From a virus: 35,243 bases of DNA. Below the pieces are notes generated by a model. The model made no database searches and was not told the DNA's origin. It saw only the letters and a program-made list of their open reading frames with translations. Position 1 is the first letter of the stretch. Each line of letters begins with the position of its first letter. Below, piece by piece: positions 22,219 to 30,808 of the stretch. The position numbers were made by a program, and so were the translations under genes. The stretch spans positions 1-35,243 of the IMG/VR virus record IMGVR_UViG_3300044858_002368; one strand, 5' to 3'.

Positions 22219-22722
22219 TTACCCCTGCAACCATGTTTGAAATTTGGGATGCTCCAGCGCTTGCAGACGCAGAAGCTGTTCTTCGTTCATTGGGATGTGA
22301 CCAACCAGCATATTCCGCAGGCTGGCGAACTCAGCCAAAAGCCTTGCCTTCAGCTCAACCAACCCCTCATCCGGATGGGCTTCCGCCATCACCTCTGGCG
22401 GCGGCATGGACGGGTCAGGCTCAGGCGCCGGGGTCAGCTGACGGACCAGATCCTCGAGCTGGGCGATGCGCTGGCGAAGCATGTCTGCCTCTGAGGAGAC
22501 GGGAGCCGGCGCAGGCTCTGGCTCCGGGACAGGCTCTGGCTCAACCACAGGAACCGGGCTGCCGGCGATCCGCGCCAGATCGTGCGCCAGGCTGATCGGA
22601 TCGGCGCGGGTTCCGCCGTGCGACTGGCCGTTGTAAGTGCCGCCGATCGTCCAGAAGCTTGGCCCCTGCTCAACGCGGAGGCTCTCCCAGTCGGCCAGTA
22701 TTGCTTTGACTTCTTCCATCAT
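22219..22722 (-). CDS. Hypothetical protein with Pro/Glu linker and coiled coil
   Basis: A 167-aa protein starting MMEEVKAILADWESLRVEQG. An N-terminal domain ends at a PEPEPVPEPEPAPAPV-type linker (about 60-75). A short coiled coil (SEADMLRQRIAQLEDLVRQL) and a helical C-terminus with EEQLLRLQALEHPKFQTWLQ follow. The start overlaps the upstream fibre stop. It could link fibre parts or act in assembly; not recognised. Confidence 0.65.
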   Translation of the reverse strand: MMEEVKAILADWESLRVEQGPSFWTIGGTYNGQSHGGTRADPISLAHDLARIAGSPVPVVEPEPVPEPEPAPAPVSSEADMLRQRIAQLEDLVRQLTPAPEPDPSMPPPEVMAEAHPDEGLVELKARLLAEFASLRNMLVGHIPMNEEQLLRLQALEHPKFQTWLQG

Positions 22723-23804
22723 GATGCCAGCAGCCCCAGATTTTTCAGCGCCTTGACGATGTCGGATATGCGGTAAGCGGTCGAGCCGACATTGCCGGTA
22801 AAGGTGGATGCATCCGTGACGGTCGTTCCACCGCCCGCCGTGAAGCCAACCGTCTCGCCCGTGCCGGCCTGCTGAATGACTGGCGTGGCGTTGTAAAAGC
22901 CGATTTTCTGGCCCGTGGCCGTGCCGATCTTTGTCCCGGTGGTTGTGTTGAGGACGATATTGCCGGCGTCTGCAATCGTCAGCCCGGCGAATGTCGGGCT
23001 ATCCCCCGTACCCACGCCAAGCGTTGTCCGCTGCGCCGCGGCTGAGGCGTCATCCACCAGCGCTCTGCCCGCGGCTGTAAAGCTGGTGGTGGCGAACGTG
23101 TCAACGCCGGTCGAGTAGACCAGCTGGTCAGATGCGGTTGTGACAGCCGAGATGCCGGCAAGCGTGGCGTCAAGCGTGAGCGTCGGGTTGCCGGAGACGC
23201 CATCGCCATTGGTCACTGTCAGCCCCGTGGAGCCCGTCACCGTCCGTGCCGCAGCCGTGCCCGCGCCCGTGCGAGCCAGCAAACCAGACGATGACACGCC
23301 GGCCAGCGCGGCAAGGTCAGGATCAAGGTCTTCGTCCAGGCGATACCAGATGCCGCCCAGCGCGTTAAACTTGAAGCGGAAACCCCCATTAGCCGATACG
23401 TAAGCCGGCGCCCCGATGACGGTTGCGCCATTGCCATTGATCGTCAGCGCGGCGACGGCCTGCGTTGAGACAATCAATATCTCCTGGTTATCCACCACAT
23501 TTGCGAGCGCCGGAAAAACAATCGTTCCCGCCGCATACCCGGCCAGCGGGGTCAGGATCAGCCAACGGTTGTCGCTGTTGCTGGTCAGAGTGACTGTGAA
23601 CCCCGTAGCAACCGGGCTGGCGTATTGAGGAACGAACTGGCTAACACCGGCCGCAACGCTCGGGAAAGTGAGATTGTTCTGCATGTAGGCTTGCAGGACG
23701 CTGATAGCGGCCTTGCGGGTGTCGCCATTGTTTGTTTTCCAGATCGGGAGCAAATCGCCCGCGTTCAGGGTATCGACGGCACTTAACTGGTTGATATCCG
23801 CCAC
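22719..23804 (-). CDS. Tail fibre protein
   Basis: A 361-aa protein. The N-terminus (MADINQLSAVDTLNAGDLLP IWKTNNGDTRKAA) is a common phage fibre opening. A beta domain follows (VTLTSNSDNRWLILTPLAGY), then a stalk with repeats of the style ARTVTGSTGLTVTNGDGVSG and LVYSTGVDTFATTSFTAAGR. The C-terminus (SDIVKALKNLGLLAS) is short. Its gene lies right after the gp4-like connector gene. Adsorption role inferred; receptor unknown. Confidence 0.78.
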   Translation of the reverse strand: MADINQLSAVDTLNAGDLLPIWKTNNGDTRKAAISVLQAYMQNNLTFPSVAAGVSQFVPQYASPVATGFTVTLTSNSDNRWLILTPLAGYAAGTIVFPALANVVDNQEILIVSTQAVAALTINGNGATVIGAPAYVSANGGFRFKFNALGGIWYRLDEDLDPDLAALAGVSSSGLLARTGAGTAAARTVTGSTGLTVTNGDGVSGNPTLTLDATLAGISAVTTASDQLVYSTGVDTFATTSFTAAGRALVDDASAAAQRTTLGVGTGDSPTFAGLTIADAGNIVLNTTTGTKIGTATGQKIGFYNATPVIQQAGTGETVGFTAGGGTTVTDASTFTGNVGSTAYRISDIVKALKNLGLLAS

Positions 23805-23807
23805 GGG

Positions 23808-24296
23808 TCAGCTCTCCAGATTGATGATGTCATCAGGGCCGGTTGTAAGGCCGCGATCGCCCTGCGCCAAGAAGGGGTCAGAGTTAAAGCGCCAGTACTT
23901 GCCGCCCTGACCGGCCGGGATGGCGTTCACGTCAATGCGCTTCTCAAGCGTGTTCGTGCGGCGGTTCAGAAGCGCCATGTAAGCCGAACGGGCTGTCACT
24001 TTTGTGTCCGGCGAGACGGACTTGCCAAACAGCGGCGCCAACCGGACAGCCAGGCCAGACACCATCGCCTCAATTGCTTCGTCCGTGACGCCGGTTTCCT
24101 GGTCAAGGTCCGAGCTGCCGGGGCTGTCGGGAAGCGGATAGCCAAGGCGCAGGCCACGACTGTTCCAGGTCGCCATCATGTTGTCGAGCCGCCTCAGTCC
24201 GGCCTGAAGCTGTTCGGGCTGCAGGTCAAACACGTAGTTCGCCAGCCCGATCTCCTCAAAGGCATTGGTGACGACTTCCCGCTTCGTCCAGCTCAC
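23808..24296 (-). CDS. Tail accessory / head-completion protein (P22 gp4-like)
   Basis: A 162-aa protein, near the 166 aa of P22 gp4, with a GTG start overlapping the previous stop (GTGA). It starts MSWTKREVVTNAFEEIGLAN and continues LQAGLRRLDNMMATWNSRGL, the typical helical core of the gp4 family that binds under the portal after packaging. The position downstream of portal and coat agrees. P22 gp4 also has muramidase activity; no clear catalytic site is evident here. Confidence 0.85.
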   Translation of the reverse strand: MSWTKREVVTNAFEEIGLANYVFDLQPEQLQAGLRRLDNMMATWNSRGLRLGYPLPDSPGSSDLDQETGVTDEAIEAMVSGLAVRLAPLFGKSVSPDTKVTARSAYMALLNRRTNTLEKRIDVNAIPAGQGGKYWRFNSDPFLAQGDRGLTTGPDDIINLES

Positions 24297-24631
24297 CGCA
24301 TCGCCTCCAGTATCTTGGCCGCCAGTGTTTTATCCGACCAGCGCTTGTCAATCTGAATGCCCAATTCGCCCGCTTTGGCAATCATTTCCTCGCGGGTTGG
24401 CGGGGCCTCATCGGCAAATGTCTCGCCCTCTTCCACCGCAGCCAGCACGCGGGCCGGCTGGGGTTTCTCCACCAGCCCGAAAGCTTCGGCCTGCGTCGGA
24501 TGCCAGCCATCGGCAAGGGCCCGGTTGTACTCCTCGAGCGTATTGACGCCCTTGGATGACCACGGCCCCCACTTCGAGAAGTGTTTGTCCTTCCCGCCCT
24601 TCCTGTAAACGATGGTAGGAACCCGGACCAT
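24293..24631 (-). CDS. Hypothetical virion-operon protein with SAP-like C-terminus
   Basis: A 112-aa protein starting MVRVPTIVYRKGGKDKHFSK. An aromatic, basic N-terminal half (WSSKGVNTLEEYNRALADGW) is followed by an acidic linker and a short helical end (EEMIAKAGELGIQIDKRWSD to LAAKILEAM) resembling SAP/HeH-type DNA-binding helices. Such proteins are frequent beside P22-like coat genes. Coupled to the next gene by GTGA. Confidence 0.65.
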   Translation of the reverse strand: MVRVPTIVYRKGGKDKHFSKWGPWSSKGVNTLEEYNRALADGWHPTQAEAFGLVEKPQPARVLAAVEEGETFADEAPPTREEMIAKAGELGIQIDKRWSDKTLAAKILEAMR

Positions 24632-24798
24632 TACTTCTTCCTTGCAGGAGCCTTGCCAGGCTTGCCGGCTTTCATGGCTGCTTCGCGAGCCGTGTTGAGC
24701 GCTATGGCGACGGCTTGCTTCTGCGGCTTGCCGGCTTTCATCTCGGTGCGGATGTTCGAGGACACCGCTTTCTTAGAGTAACCCTTCTTCAGTGGCAT
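24631..24798 (-). CDS. 55-aa basic helical phage protein
   Basis: Starts MPLKKGYSKKAVSSNIRTEM and contains KAGKPQKQAVAIALNTAREA. This motif recurs in many podovirus structural clusters. GGAGAGAG precedes the ATG. Strongly basic, so it may bind DNA or other virion parts; no experimental role is known to me. Its stop overlaps the next ATG (TAATG). Confidence 0.78.
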   Translation of the reverse strand: MPLKKGYSKKAVSSNIRTEMKAGKPQKQAVAIALNTAREAAMKAGKPGKAPARKK

Positions 24799-24816
24799 AT
24801 CTCTCTCCAAAGTATT

Positions 24817-24839
24817 GGGGCGGGCTTGTGACCCGCCCC
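24817..24839 (-). terminator. Intercistronic hairpin downstream of the 320-aa virion gene
   Basis: GGGGCGGG (24817-24824) and CCCGCCCC (24832-24839) pair perfectly across a 7-nt loop. On the minus strand it directly follows the 320-aa gene stop and is trailed by a weak AATACTTT before the next ribosome site. Likely a partial terminator or 3'-end protector that lowers downstream expression. Confidence 0.6.
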
Positions 24840-24845
24840 GTTAGC

Positions 24846-25808
24846 TTACCGCTCCTGAGCGGCGTAAATGTAGTCAACCGTCAGGTAATCATTCCCGGCA
24901 GCGCCGTTCTGGATCGCCATGAAGACGGCCAGTTCTTCGTCGTCGCACAGGTTGGTGGTGACGGAAGTAGCGACGTAGGTGCCGTTCAGATAGATGTCGA
25001 TGCCCGACACGCCATCGTAATAGTAGGCCACGTCAAGGAATGTATCATCCGAGACAGTGCCAACGTTTGTGGATGTCGCCGTGCTGTTCTTCGACACTTT
25101 CAGGGTCAGCGTTGCCGAGCCCTCGGTCAGCTGGAACCAGGTTCCATCGGTCGGAGCCGTGCCGGCCGGATCGGTAGCGGTCGAGATGACAAGCCCTATG
25201 AAAGCATCCACGTCATCAGCATCCGACACCAGGAACCGCGTGCGGAACCAGAGCTTTTTGCCGACCGTGAACTTGAACGCCTCGCCTTTCTTGCTGACGA
25301 CGATGCGGTCATTGTCGTTGCCGTCATTCGTGAACTTCACCAGACCGCCGAGCCCATCGATCAGCGCGCAGGCAGCTTCACCGCCTCCGGCTTCAAGAAT
25401 GGTGAACTCCCAGTCAATCGTGTCGGTGCAGTCCGTCGAAAGACCCTGAGCGCTGAAGAAGTCATTAAAGTATTCAGCGACAACGCCAACCTGAGCCGGC
25501 GGGAAGAACGGCGCCACGATGGGAGCCGCAGCACCCGAGGCTGCAATGCCGGTTCCGGCCGAGTAATAGACAGGGTCAGACCCGGCCTCAATGCGGAGTT
25601 CCGCACCGCCGGAATAGGGACCGACAGTAGCGGACGCGGTTGCATCGCCCTGAGCGATCAGGGACCAGGTGTTAGGGTAGTTGGGGTATCCGACCTGGCG
25701 GTAGACTTTGTAAAAACCCTCGCCAGTGGTGGAAAGCGTAAGGCTGCCATTGGCGGCGAGCGTTACAAGGTCTTCCCCGTAAGGATAGACGGTAAGCTGT
25801 TGGGGCAT
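24846..25808 (-). CDS. Abundant-type virion protein with lectin-like beta domain
   Basis: A 320-aa protein starting MPQQLTVYPYGEDLVTLAAN. The N-terminal about 95 residues form one beta domain. The remainder (EYFNDFFSAQGLSTDCTDTI; KLWFRTRFLVSDADDVDAFI; DVAYYYDGVSGIDIYLNGTY) has the pattern of a concanavalin-like jelly roll. It lies directly after the coat gene and is flanked by hairpins on both sides, suggesting high, separately tuned expression. A head decoration or surface-binding protein is likely (inference). Confidence 0.68.
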   Translation of the reverse strand: MPQQLTVYPYGEDLVTLAANGSLTLSTTGEGFYKVYRQVGYPNYPNTWSLIAQGDATASATVGPYSGGAELRIEAGSDPVYYSAGTGIAASGAAAPIVAPFFPPAQVGVVAEYFNDFFSAQGLSTDCTDTIDWEFTILEAGGGEAACALIDGLGGLVKFTNDGNDNDRIVVSKKGEAFKFTVGKKLWFRTRFLVSDADDVDAFIGLVISTATDPAGTAPTDGTWFQLTEGSATLTLKVSKNSTATSTNVGTVSDDTFLDVAYYYDGVSGIDIYLNGTYVATSVTTNLCDDEELAVFMAIQNGAAGNDYLTVDYIYAAQER

Positions 25809-25829
25809 CTCTTATTCTCCAAAAGGATA

Positions 25830-25853
25830 AGCCCGGCCCCGAAGGACCGGGCT
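25830..25853 (-). terminator. Hairpin with UUCG tetraloop downstream of the coat gene
   Basis: On the minus strand AGCCCGGTCC-TTCG-GGGCCGGGCT forms a 10-bp stem with one G-U pair and a cUUCGg tetraloop, followed by TATCCTTTT. It lies between the coat protein stop and the next gene's GGAG site. Placement fits partial termination after the most abundant product. Confidence 0.7.
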
Positions 25854-25861
25854 ATCTCTCA

Positions 25862-27139
25862 TTAAGTGACCTGGTTGAACAGGAGGACGCCCGACATTTC
25901 GGGGTTCTTGTTCACCACGCCGAACAGCGTATCGAGACGATAGAAAGTCTTCATCGTCTTGATGTCATACTGCTTGGTCATGACCAGCTCGATGCCCTGA
26001 TCGGTCGTCGCCCGCATGACAGCCGCGCCGGCGTCATTCGGAACCGCATAGCGGCCCGGAAGGATTTCAAGCGCATCTTTCTGCCAGAAACAATTGATCT
26101 GCGTCGGGTCGATGTTGAGCCAGGTGATCGTGGCCGTTGCGGACTTGGCCGTAACAGCGACGTTCTGGTACTGGGCCGCAGCATCGTTAGCGACCTGGTT
26201 GGAGATGATCGGCGGGGTAATGACGAGGGTCGTTCCGCCAGCCGGCACCGAGACAACGCGGAAAGTCTTGAGCTGTCCGGTGTTGACTTTGGTGATGTGG
26301 TGAACAGCGAACACGTTCGCGATCGTGAAGCAATCGCCGGCAACGACGTTGGCGGAGGAAGAGACCGTCACCGTCTGGAAGCGGTTGTCAACGTTCGAGA
26401 CTTCGCCCGTGCCGGCCGTCGAAGTGGCGACCGGGTTGTAGTAGTTAAGGCCAGCGTCCTCGGTCGAGATCGTGATGGCGCCGCCGGCAGCCGCAAGGAT
26501 GCGGTTGGCGTAATCCATCTTGTAAGTCTCGAACCCGGCAACGGGTCCGACATAAGACCGCTCATAAGCGCGGTCAGACTTCGGGTTGCCGAACGAACGC
26601 GAGATGCCCGAGAGGTCAGCCGCCAGGCCGTTATAATCGCGGCTCGAAAGCGCGAAATAGCGGTCATTGGACGGCACGCCCTGTTCGTTCATGATCGTGT
26701 CAGCAAGGGCGATGTGGTCGTACTTGCCCGGCGCAGCCGAGATCGGAACAACCAGCGAGCCCTGAGCGGAGGCGACGTTCATGATGGCGACGTTGATGTC
26801 TGAAGCAAGCTTCTGACGGGCGCCGTCAGCCAGGCGGCCTTCCTGCAAAGCGTCACGCAGTTCTGTTGCCGTCATTGCCCACGGGACGGACTTGTTAAAG
26901 CCGATCGTCGCCGGCACCGCGAGCTGCGTGCGGTCCTTGAAGTTCGACGTCATGTCGGTCCCGGTGTATGAGACCATGATGTAGGGCTGGGGGCGCCAGA
27001 TGATGTTGTTCGTGCGCTCCATCATCTGCTGGTCAGTCTGATAGAGACTGACATTGCGGGACATCACCAGCGCATCTTGGAAGCCTTCGAGGATGTCCTC
27101 GAAGGCCACTTTTTCTTCTTTACTAAAGCCGTTAGCCAT
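25862..27139 (-). CDS. Major capsid protein (P22 coat gp5-like)
   Basis: A 425-aa protein, near P22 coat length (430). It starts MANGFSKEEKVAFEDILEGF and continues MSRNVSLYQTDQQMMERTNN and IIWRPQPYIMVSYTG, the characteristic P22 coat N-terminal arm. An inserted beta-rich stretch (VDNRFQTVTVSSSANVVAGD) and the C-terminal QYDIKTMKTFYRLDTLFGVV also fit. It forms the HK97-fold icosahedral shell, assembled on the scaffold encoded upstream. An EndoVII-type gene interrupts the usual scaffold-coat adjacency. Confidence 0.9.
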   Translation of the reverse strand: MANGFSKEEKVAFEDILEGFQDALVMSRNVSLYQTDQQMMERTNNIIWRPQPYIMVSYTGTDMTSNFKDRTQLAVPATIGFNKSVPWAMTATELRDALQEGRLADGARQKLASDINVAIMNVASAQGSLVVPISAAPGKYDHIALADTIMNEQGVPSNDRYFALSSRDYNGLAADLSGISRSFGNPKSDRAYERSYVGPVAGFETYKMDYANRILAAAGGAITISTEDAGLNYYNPVATSTAGTGEVSNVDNRFQTVTVSSSANVVAGDCFTIANVFAVHHITKVNTGQLKTFRVVSVPAGGTTLVITPPIISNQVANDAAAQYQNVAVTAKSATATITWLNIDPTQINCFWQKDALEILPGRYAVPNDAGAAVMRATTDQGIELVMTKQYDIKTMKTFYRLDTLFGVVNKNPEMSGVLLFNQVT

Positions 27140-27144
27140 TGTTT

Positions 27145-27861
27145 CTATTCCACTTTTTCAATTTTGCCGTAAAATCCGCGTGCTTGCAGATAATTTGCGG
27201 CTGCCAATAAGATAGATGGGTTGTCCTGAAGCGATCCAATTCCATGATTACAACCGCGGCAGAGGAGACCGCGAACTTCTCTCGTTTTGTGGTTGTGATC
27301 GATCGCCGCGGAGTTTTTGGATCTTCCTCGCGGCTGCAACTTTATCTGACAGATGGCGCAACAGCCATTCTGACTTTCCCACATCGCGTTAAAATCGAAT
27401 GCGGTAATATTGTAAGTCTTGAAGCGTCGTTTTGTGCGGCTCACAAAATAGCCTTCCGTTTGGACATAGCCTTTCATGTACTCAGCACTATAGGCCCTGA
27501 CTGCGTCAATGTTCTTTTCGCGCCATTGCCTTTGATAGTTTTGAACATGGCCGGATTTTCTTGCCTTCCATGCTTTCTGCGTCTGCTTTTTGCGTACTTT
27601 GTATTCTGGTTTGTTTTCAGATATGCGCTTTTGTTCGCGTATCTTTGCAAGCTTTTCAGGGTCAGCGCGCCTTCTCGCTTGCAGTTCACGCTTACGAGCG
27701 CGCTCCTTCTCAATATACTCAGGATCGTTACGCATAGCTTCCCATTTGGCGCGCGATCTTTCCCGTGCCTTGGCGCGTTCCCGCTCCAAGAACTCCGGGT
27801 CTTCCTGCATTTTACGCCTGCGCCACTCTTTCATGTACGCAGACGAGCTCTGGGAGGCCAT
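27145..27861 (-). CDS. Endonuclease VII-family (HNH-type) nuclease, probably mobile
   Basis: A 238-aa protein. The C-terminal half carries the Endonuclease VII signature: CCAICQIKLQPRG, IDHNHKTREVRGLLCRGCNH and then GSLQDNPSILLAAANYL, with two CxxC zinc knuckles and the catalytic DHNH. The N-terminal half is a long basic/acidic helix with loose repeats (DPEFLERERAKARERSRAKW; DPEYIEKERARKRELQARRR). In T4 the family resolves branched DNA before packaging. Here, an AT-rich gene wedged between scaffold and coat suggests a homing-type insertion. RusA already supplies a resolvase. Confidence 0.87.
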   Translation of the reverse strand: MASQSSSAYMKEWRRRKMQEDPEFLERERAKARERSRAKWEAMRNDPEYIEKERARKRELQARRRADPEKLAKIREQKRISENKPEYKVRKKQTQKAWKARKSGHVQNYQRQWREKNIDAVRAYSAEYMKGYVQTEGYFVSRTKRRFKTYNITAFDFNAMWESQNGCCAICQIKLQPRGRSKNSAAIDHNHKTREVRGLLCRGCNHGIGSLQDNPSILLAAANYLQARGFYGKIEKVE

Positions 27862-27871
27862 TGCTCTTACC

Positions 27872-28699
27872 CTAGGCCCGCTGCTTCAACTGCCGTTTGT
27901 AGGCCATGACTTTTGAGTAGTCGCCCGTACGGTCAGCTTCAGCGCGAAGCCGATCCAATTGATTATCGACAGCTCCGGACTTCGCCGCGTTCCCGCTGAC
28001 GATCTGCTCCGGCGCAGCCGATGGTTTGCGTTGTTGAACTTTCAAATTACCCTCCAGGCGCGCAACCGCGAAAGCGAATTGCACCGGGTCTTTAATCGCC
28101 GCCAGCTCGGCGGCTTTCTTCGGGTTGCGCCCGAGTGCGTAGATCAGGAGCGCGGGCTTTTCAGCGCCGGCCAGTATCATTCCCTGTTGCGCCACCGACA
28201 GGGTGTCGGCCACAACAGCTTCTGCGTCCTCGAAGTCGCGGGCTTTCAGGGTTGCCTTCTCAGTGGTGTAACCGGCGAGCTTCGCCTGCCACTGGCTCTG
28301 GGCTTCCTGTTCAGCCTGTCTCCTCAATTCCGCCTCGCGCTCATGCGCGGCTTTAGCTTTGTACCACTCATCCAGGCGCTTGTCATACGCTTCCGTGTCA
28401 TAGTCCACGTCAGCCAGCGTTGGCTTCTTTGGCGGGGCGGTGACTGTCTCACCCCGCGGTGCCTCGGCCTGGCGTTCGCGGTCCAGCTGACGGACCCGCT
28501 TTTCAAGTTCCCGGTTCTTCCGGCGCAGTTCCTTCACCCATTCCGGGGCGCCCGTCGGCGCTTCGGCTTGTGGTTCGGGCTCCTCGCCGGCAATACTGAC
28601 TACCAGCTCTTCCTGTTCTGCTTCCGGCTGCGTCTCGCTGTCCGGGTTGGCAGCCTCAACCGTCTCGGTTTCTGGCTCAGGCGTCTGTTCGTCGTTCAT
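27872..28699 (-). CDS. Scaffolding protein (P22 gp8-like)
   Basis: A 275-aa highly charged protein starting MNDEQTPEPETETVEAANPD. An acidic disordered N-terminus is followed by coiled coil (KELRRKNRELEKRVRQLDRE) and a helical, basic C-terminus (DRLRAEADRTGDYSKVMAYK RQLKQRA), the part that binds coat in P22. Size, order between portal and coat, and composition all fit. It guides procapsid assembly and is later released. Confidence 0.82.
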   Translation of the reverse strand: MNDEQTPEPETETVEAANPDSETQPEAEQEELVVSIAGEEPEPQAEAPTGAPEWVKELRRKNRELEKRVRQLDRERQAEAPRGETVTAPPKKPTLADVDYDTEAYDKRLDEWYKAKAAHEREAELRRQAEQEAQSQWQAKLAGYTTEKATLKARDFEDAEAVVADTLSVAQQGMILAGAEKPALLIYALGRNPKKAAELAAIKDPVQFAFAVARLEGNLKVQQRKPSAAPEQIVSGNAAKSGAVDNQLDRLRAEADRTGDYSKVMAYKRQLKQRA

Positions 28700-30777
28700 T
28701 GCGTTAGTCCTCGTGTCTCAGCCATTGGAACCGGCTGGCTGGCCTGCCGTATCTCCTGCGCCGCGCCGAGAACGGCTGCCCGCTCCTGGTCGCTGACGTT
28801 CGTGAGGATCTCGATGGTCTTGGCGCGCGTCTCTTCGGCGCGGGCAAGCGCATATTCCGTGTCGGCTTCGGCCTTGGCGGCCTTGGCGCGGGCCTCGAGC
28901 CCGAGGCTCTGGGCCAGCTCGGCTTGCGGGTCGGGCTGTTGCTGTAGCGCGGCGATCTCTTCCTGCATCGCCGCGGCCTCTTCCTCGTTCGGCTCCAGAA
29001 CGCCCTGCTTCAGAAGGCGCTTGCGGAAATAGTTCTGCACCTCGCCAAGCCCCTCGCCTTCCATGTTCATCATGGCCATGGATGACAGGATCGTCAGCGT
29101 CTCGGGGTCCTGCGTGATGGTCATCATGCCAGTGAGCGCGCGGACAACCGCGGCGCGCTTGCTCGAGGAGTTCGGGCCCACGTCCACCGTCACGTCGAAC
29201 TTGGCCTGCGTCAGATCGTTCTGGTACTCGATCGCGCTGGTCTCTTTGTTGAGAATGGGCTTAACCAGCTCAATCGATCGCGGCTGGCCCGTCTTGCCCA
29301 GGCCCTTCATCTTGCGGTTCGGCTCAACGTAAATCTCCCGCGCCATCGACAGCCAGATCTCGCCGCAGCGCTTCACGGCCTTGGCGAAGTTCGACATGTA
29401 GATAAACGTCTGCATGTCCAGCTTGTTCTGGATCAGCTCAACGGCTTTGCCGCTCATGTTGGGCTGTAGCTGTTCGCCGGCCTGCTGGTTGCCGAGCAGT
29501 TCTTTGATGTCGCCATCGGTAATCTGCAAGAGCGCCGCCATGGCAGGCGGGATCTCCGGCGCCCGCGTATAGTCGAGCGGGCCCTGAGCCTGTTCGGCTC
29601 CATCCGCATTCGTCACGGGGTTAACCAAGAGATACGGATACTGTTTGACGTTATCTTCCGCCCACATCAGCTCATGGCCGGCCACCTGCTCGGCCGTCAT
29701 GATGGGCTTCTGGATCGTGCCGTAAGCGGAGATCTCGCCCAGCTTGGTTAACTGCATGTTCTTGAGCCGCTGGGCGTCTTTCGCCAGCCTGACATGCCCC
29801 TGGCAGCGCTCGATGCTATCGACGAACCAGCGCTTGCCATAGACCGGAACAATCGGGATCTCGGACCCGGCAATCAGCCCGTGATCCTCAAGGATGCCGC
29901 CGCCGGACAGCAGGTATTTGTGCACCTTCTGCCGCTTGATGCGCCGCTTGCGCTCCTCAATCTCGACATGGCCGGTGGCAAGCAACATCTGCTCGAGCTC
30001 GGGGTCAGCCTCAAAGTCGCGCTCCGAGTGCTTGACCTCCTCGCCATCCAGCGAGCGGAAGTAACGCAGCGCCTCGGACACCTGCTCCTTGACGTAATAT
30101 TCCGCCACGTAAACGATATCCGGCGTCTGCCAGTCAAATTCCTTGAGCTGCACGTCCTGCGGCCAGGTCGAAGGGTCATCCTCGAACCGCCGCCGGTAGC
30201 TATCGCGGGTCATCGCGCTAAGGACGAAACAGCACCGCGCGTCCTTCTTGTCCTGCCGCTTGGCGTCCAGGTCGAAGAAGACCGAAGCGTCCGCATCAAA
30301 GATCGGCTGAAACACGATGCGTTGCTGTTCGTTCTCGGGATCGCCCTCGTCTTCGTATTGGTTCGTCAGACGCCACGCCCCGAACCCGCCGCCAACCGCC
30401 TCCTCGAAAGCGTTGTCATAGGCCTCCTGCGCCCCGCTGTCCTCTTCATCGGCCCGGTAAAGCTCATCGCACGTGTCGGCCAGCTGGGAGTTGGAACTCC
30501 CGTCCTTGGGGATAAAATCAACCGTGATCCGGTTGTTCCGGTACTCGGAAATGATCCGCATCACGCTAAGGGCAACCTTATTGACCTCAAATCGCGGCCG
30601 GTTCGCGTACTGTTCGGTCAGGCTGCCTTCCCACTGGGCGCCGGCAATGCTGTAGAAGCGCCGGTCCTCAAGACATTGAATGCGCTCGTCTTTCATCGTC
30701 GCCTGAATGCGGGCGAACTCGGCCACCGCCTCGGCGTGAACGTCTCGGTAACGCTGTTCTTTGGTTTGTCGCGCCAA
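28696..30777 (-). CDS. Portal protein (P22 gp1-like)
   Basis: A 693-aa protein (P22 portal 725 aa). I take the TTG at 30777, preceded by AGAGGG seven bases away, giving MARQTKEQRYRDVHAEAVAE; the next internal ATG would lose 27 residues. Typical pieces are RRFYSIAGAQWEGSL, RPRFEVNKVALSVMRIISEY, and LGNQQAGEQLQPNMSGKAVE, with a C-terminal Gln/Ala-rich helical barrel. It forms the dodecameric ring for DNA packaging and tail attachment. The stop overlaps the scaffold ATG. Confidence 0.9.
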   Translation of the reverse strand: MARQTKEQRYRDVHAEAVAEFARIQATMKDERIQCLEDRRFYSIAGAQWEGSLTEQYANRPRFEVNKVALSVMRIISEYRNNRITVDFIPKDGSSNSQLADTCDELYRADEEDSGAQEAYDNAFEEAVGGGFGAWRLTNQYEDEGDPENEQQRIVFQPIFDADASVFFDLDAKRQDKKDARCCFVLSAMTRDSYRRRFEDDPSTWPQDVQLKEFDWQTPDIVYVAEYYVKEQVSEALRYFRSLDGEEVKHSERDFEADPELEQMLLATGHVEIEERKRRIKRQKVHKYLLSGGGILEDHGLIAGSEIPIVPVYGKRWFVDSIERCQGHVRLAKDAQRLKNMQLTKLGEISAYGTIQKPIMTAEQVAGHELMWAEDNVKQYPYLLVNPVTNADGAEQAQGPLDYTRAPEIPPAMAALLQITDGDIKELLGNQQAGEQLQPNMSGKAVELIQNKLDMQTFIYMSNFAKAVKRCGEIWLSMAREIYVEPNRKMKGLGKTGQPRSIELVKPILNKETSAIEYQNDLTQAKFDVTVDVGPNSSSKRAAVVRALTGMMTITQDPETLTILSSMAMMNMEGEGLGEVQNYFRKRLLKQGVLEPNEEEAAAMQEEIAALQQQPDPQAELAQSLGLEARAKAAKAEADTEYALARAEETRAKTIEILTNVSDQERAAVLGAAQEIRQASQPVPMAETRGLTQ

Positions 30778-30808
30778 CGCAGAACCCTCTTGACTTTTGC
30801 GGTCTAAC

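Noticed and set aside
24792-25865. A 357-codon plus-strand frame
   Set aside because: It lies antisense to the 320-aa virion gene and its flanking hairpins; GC-rich third positions keep antisense frames open.
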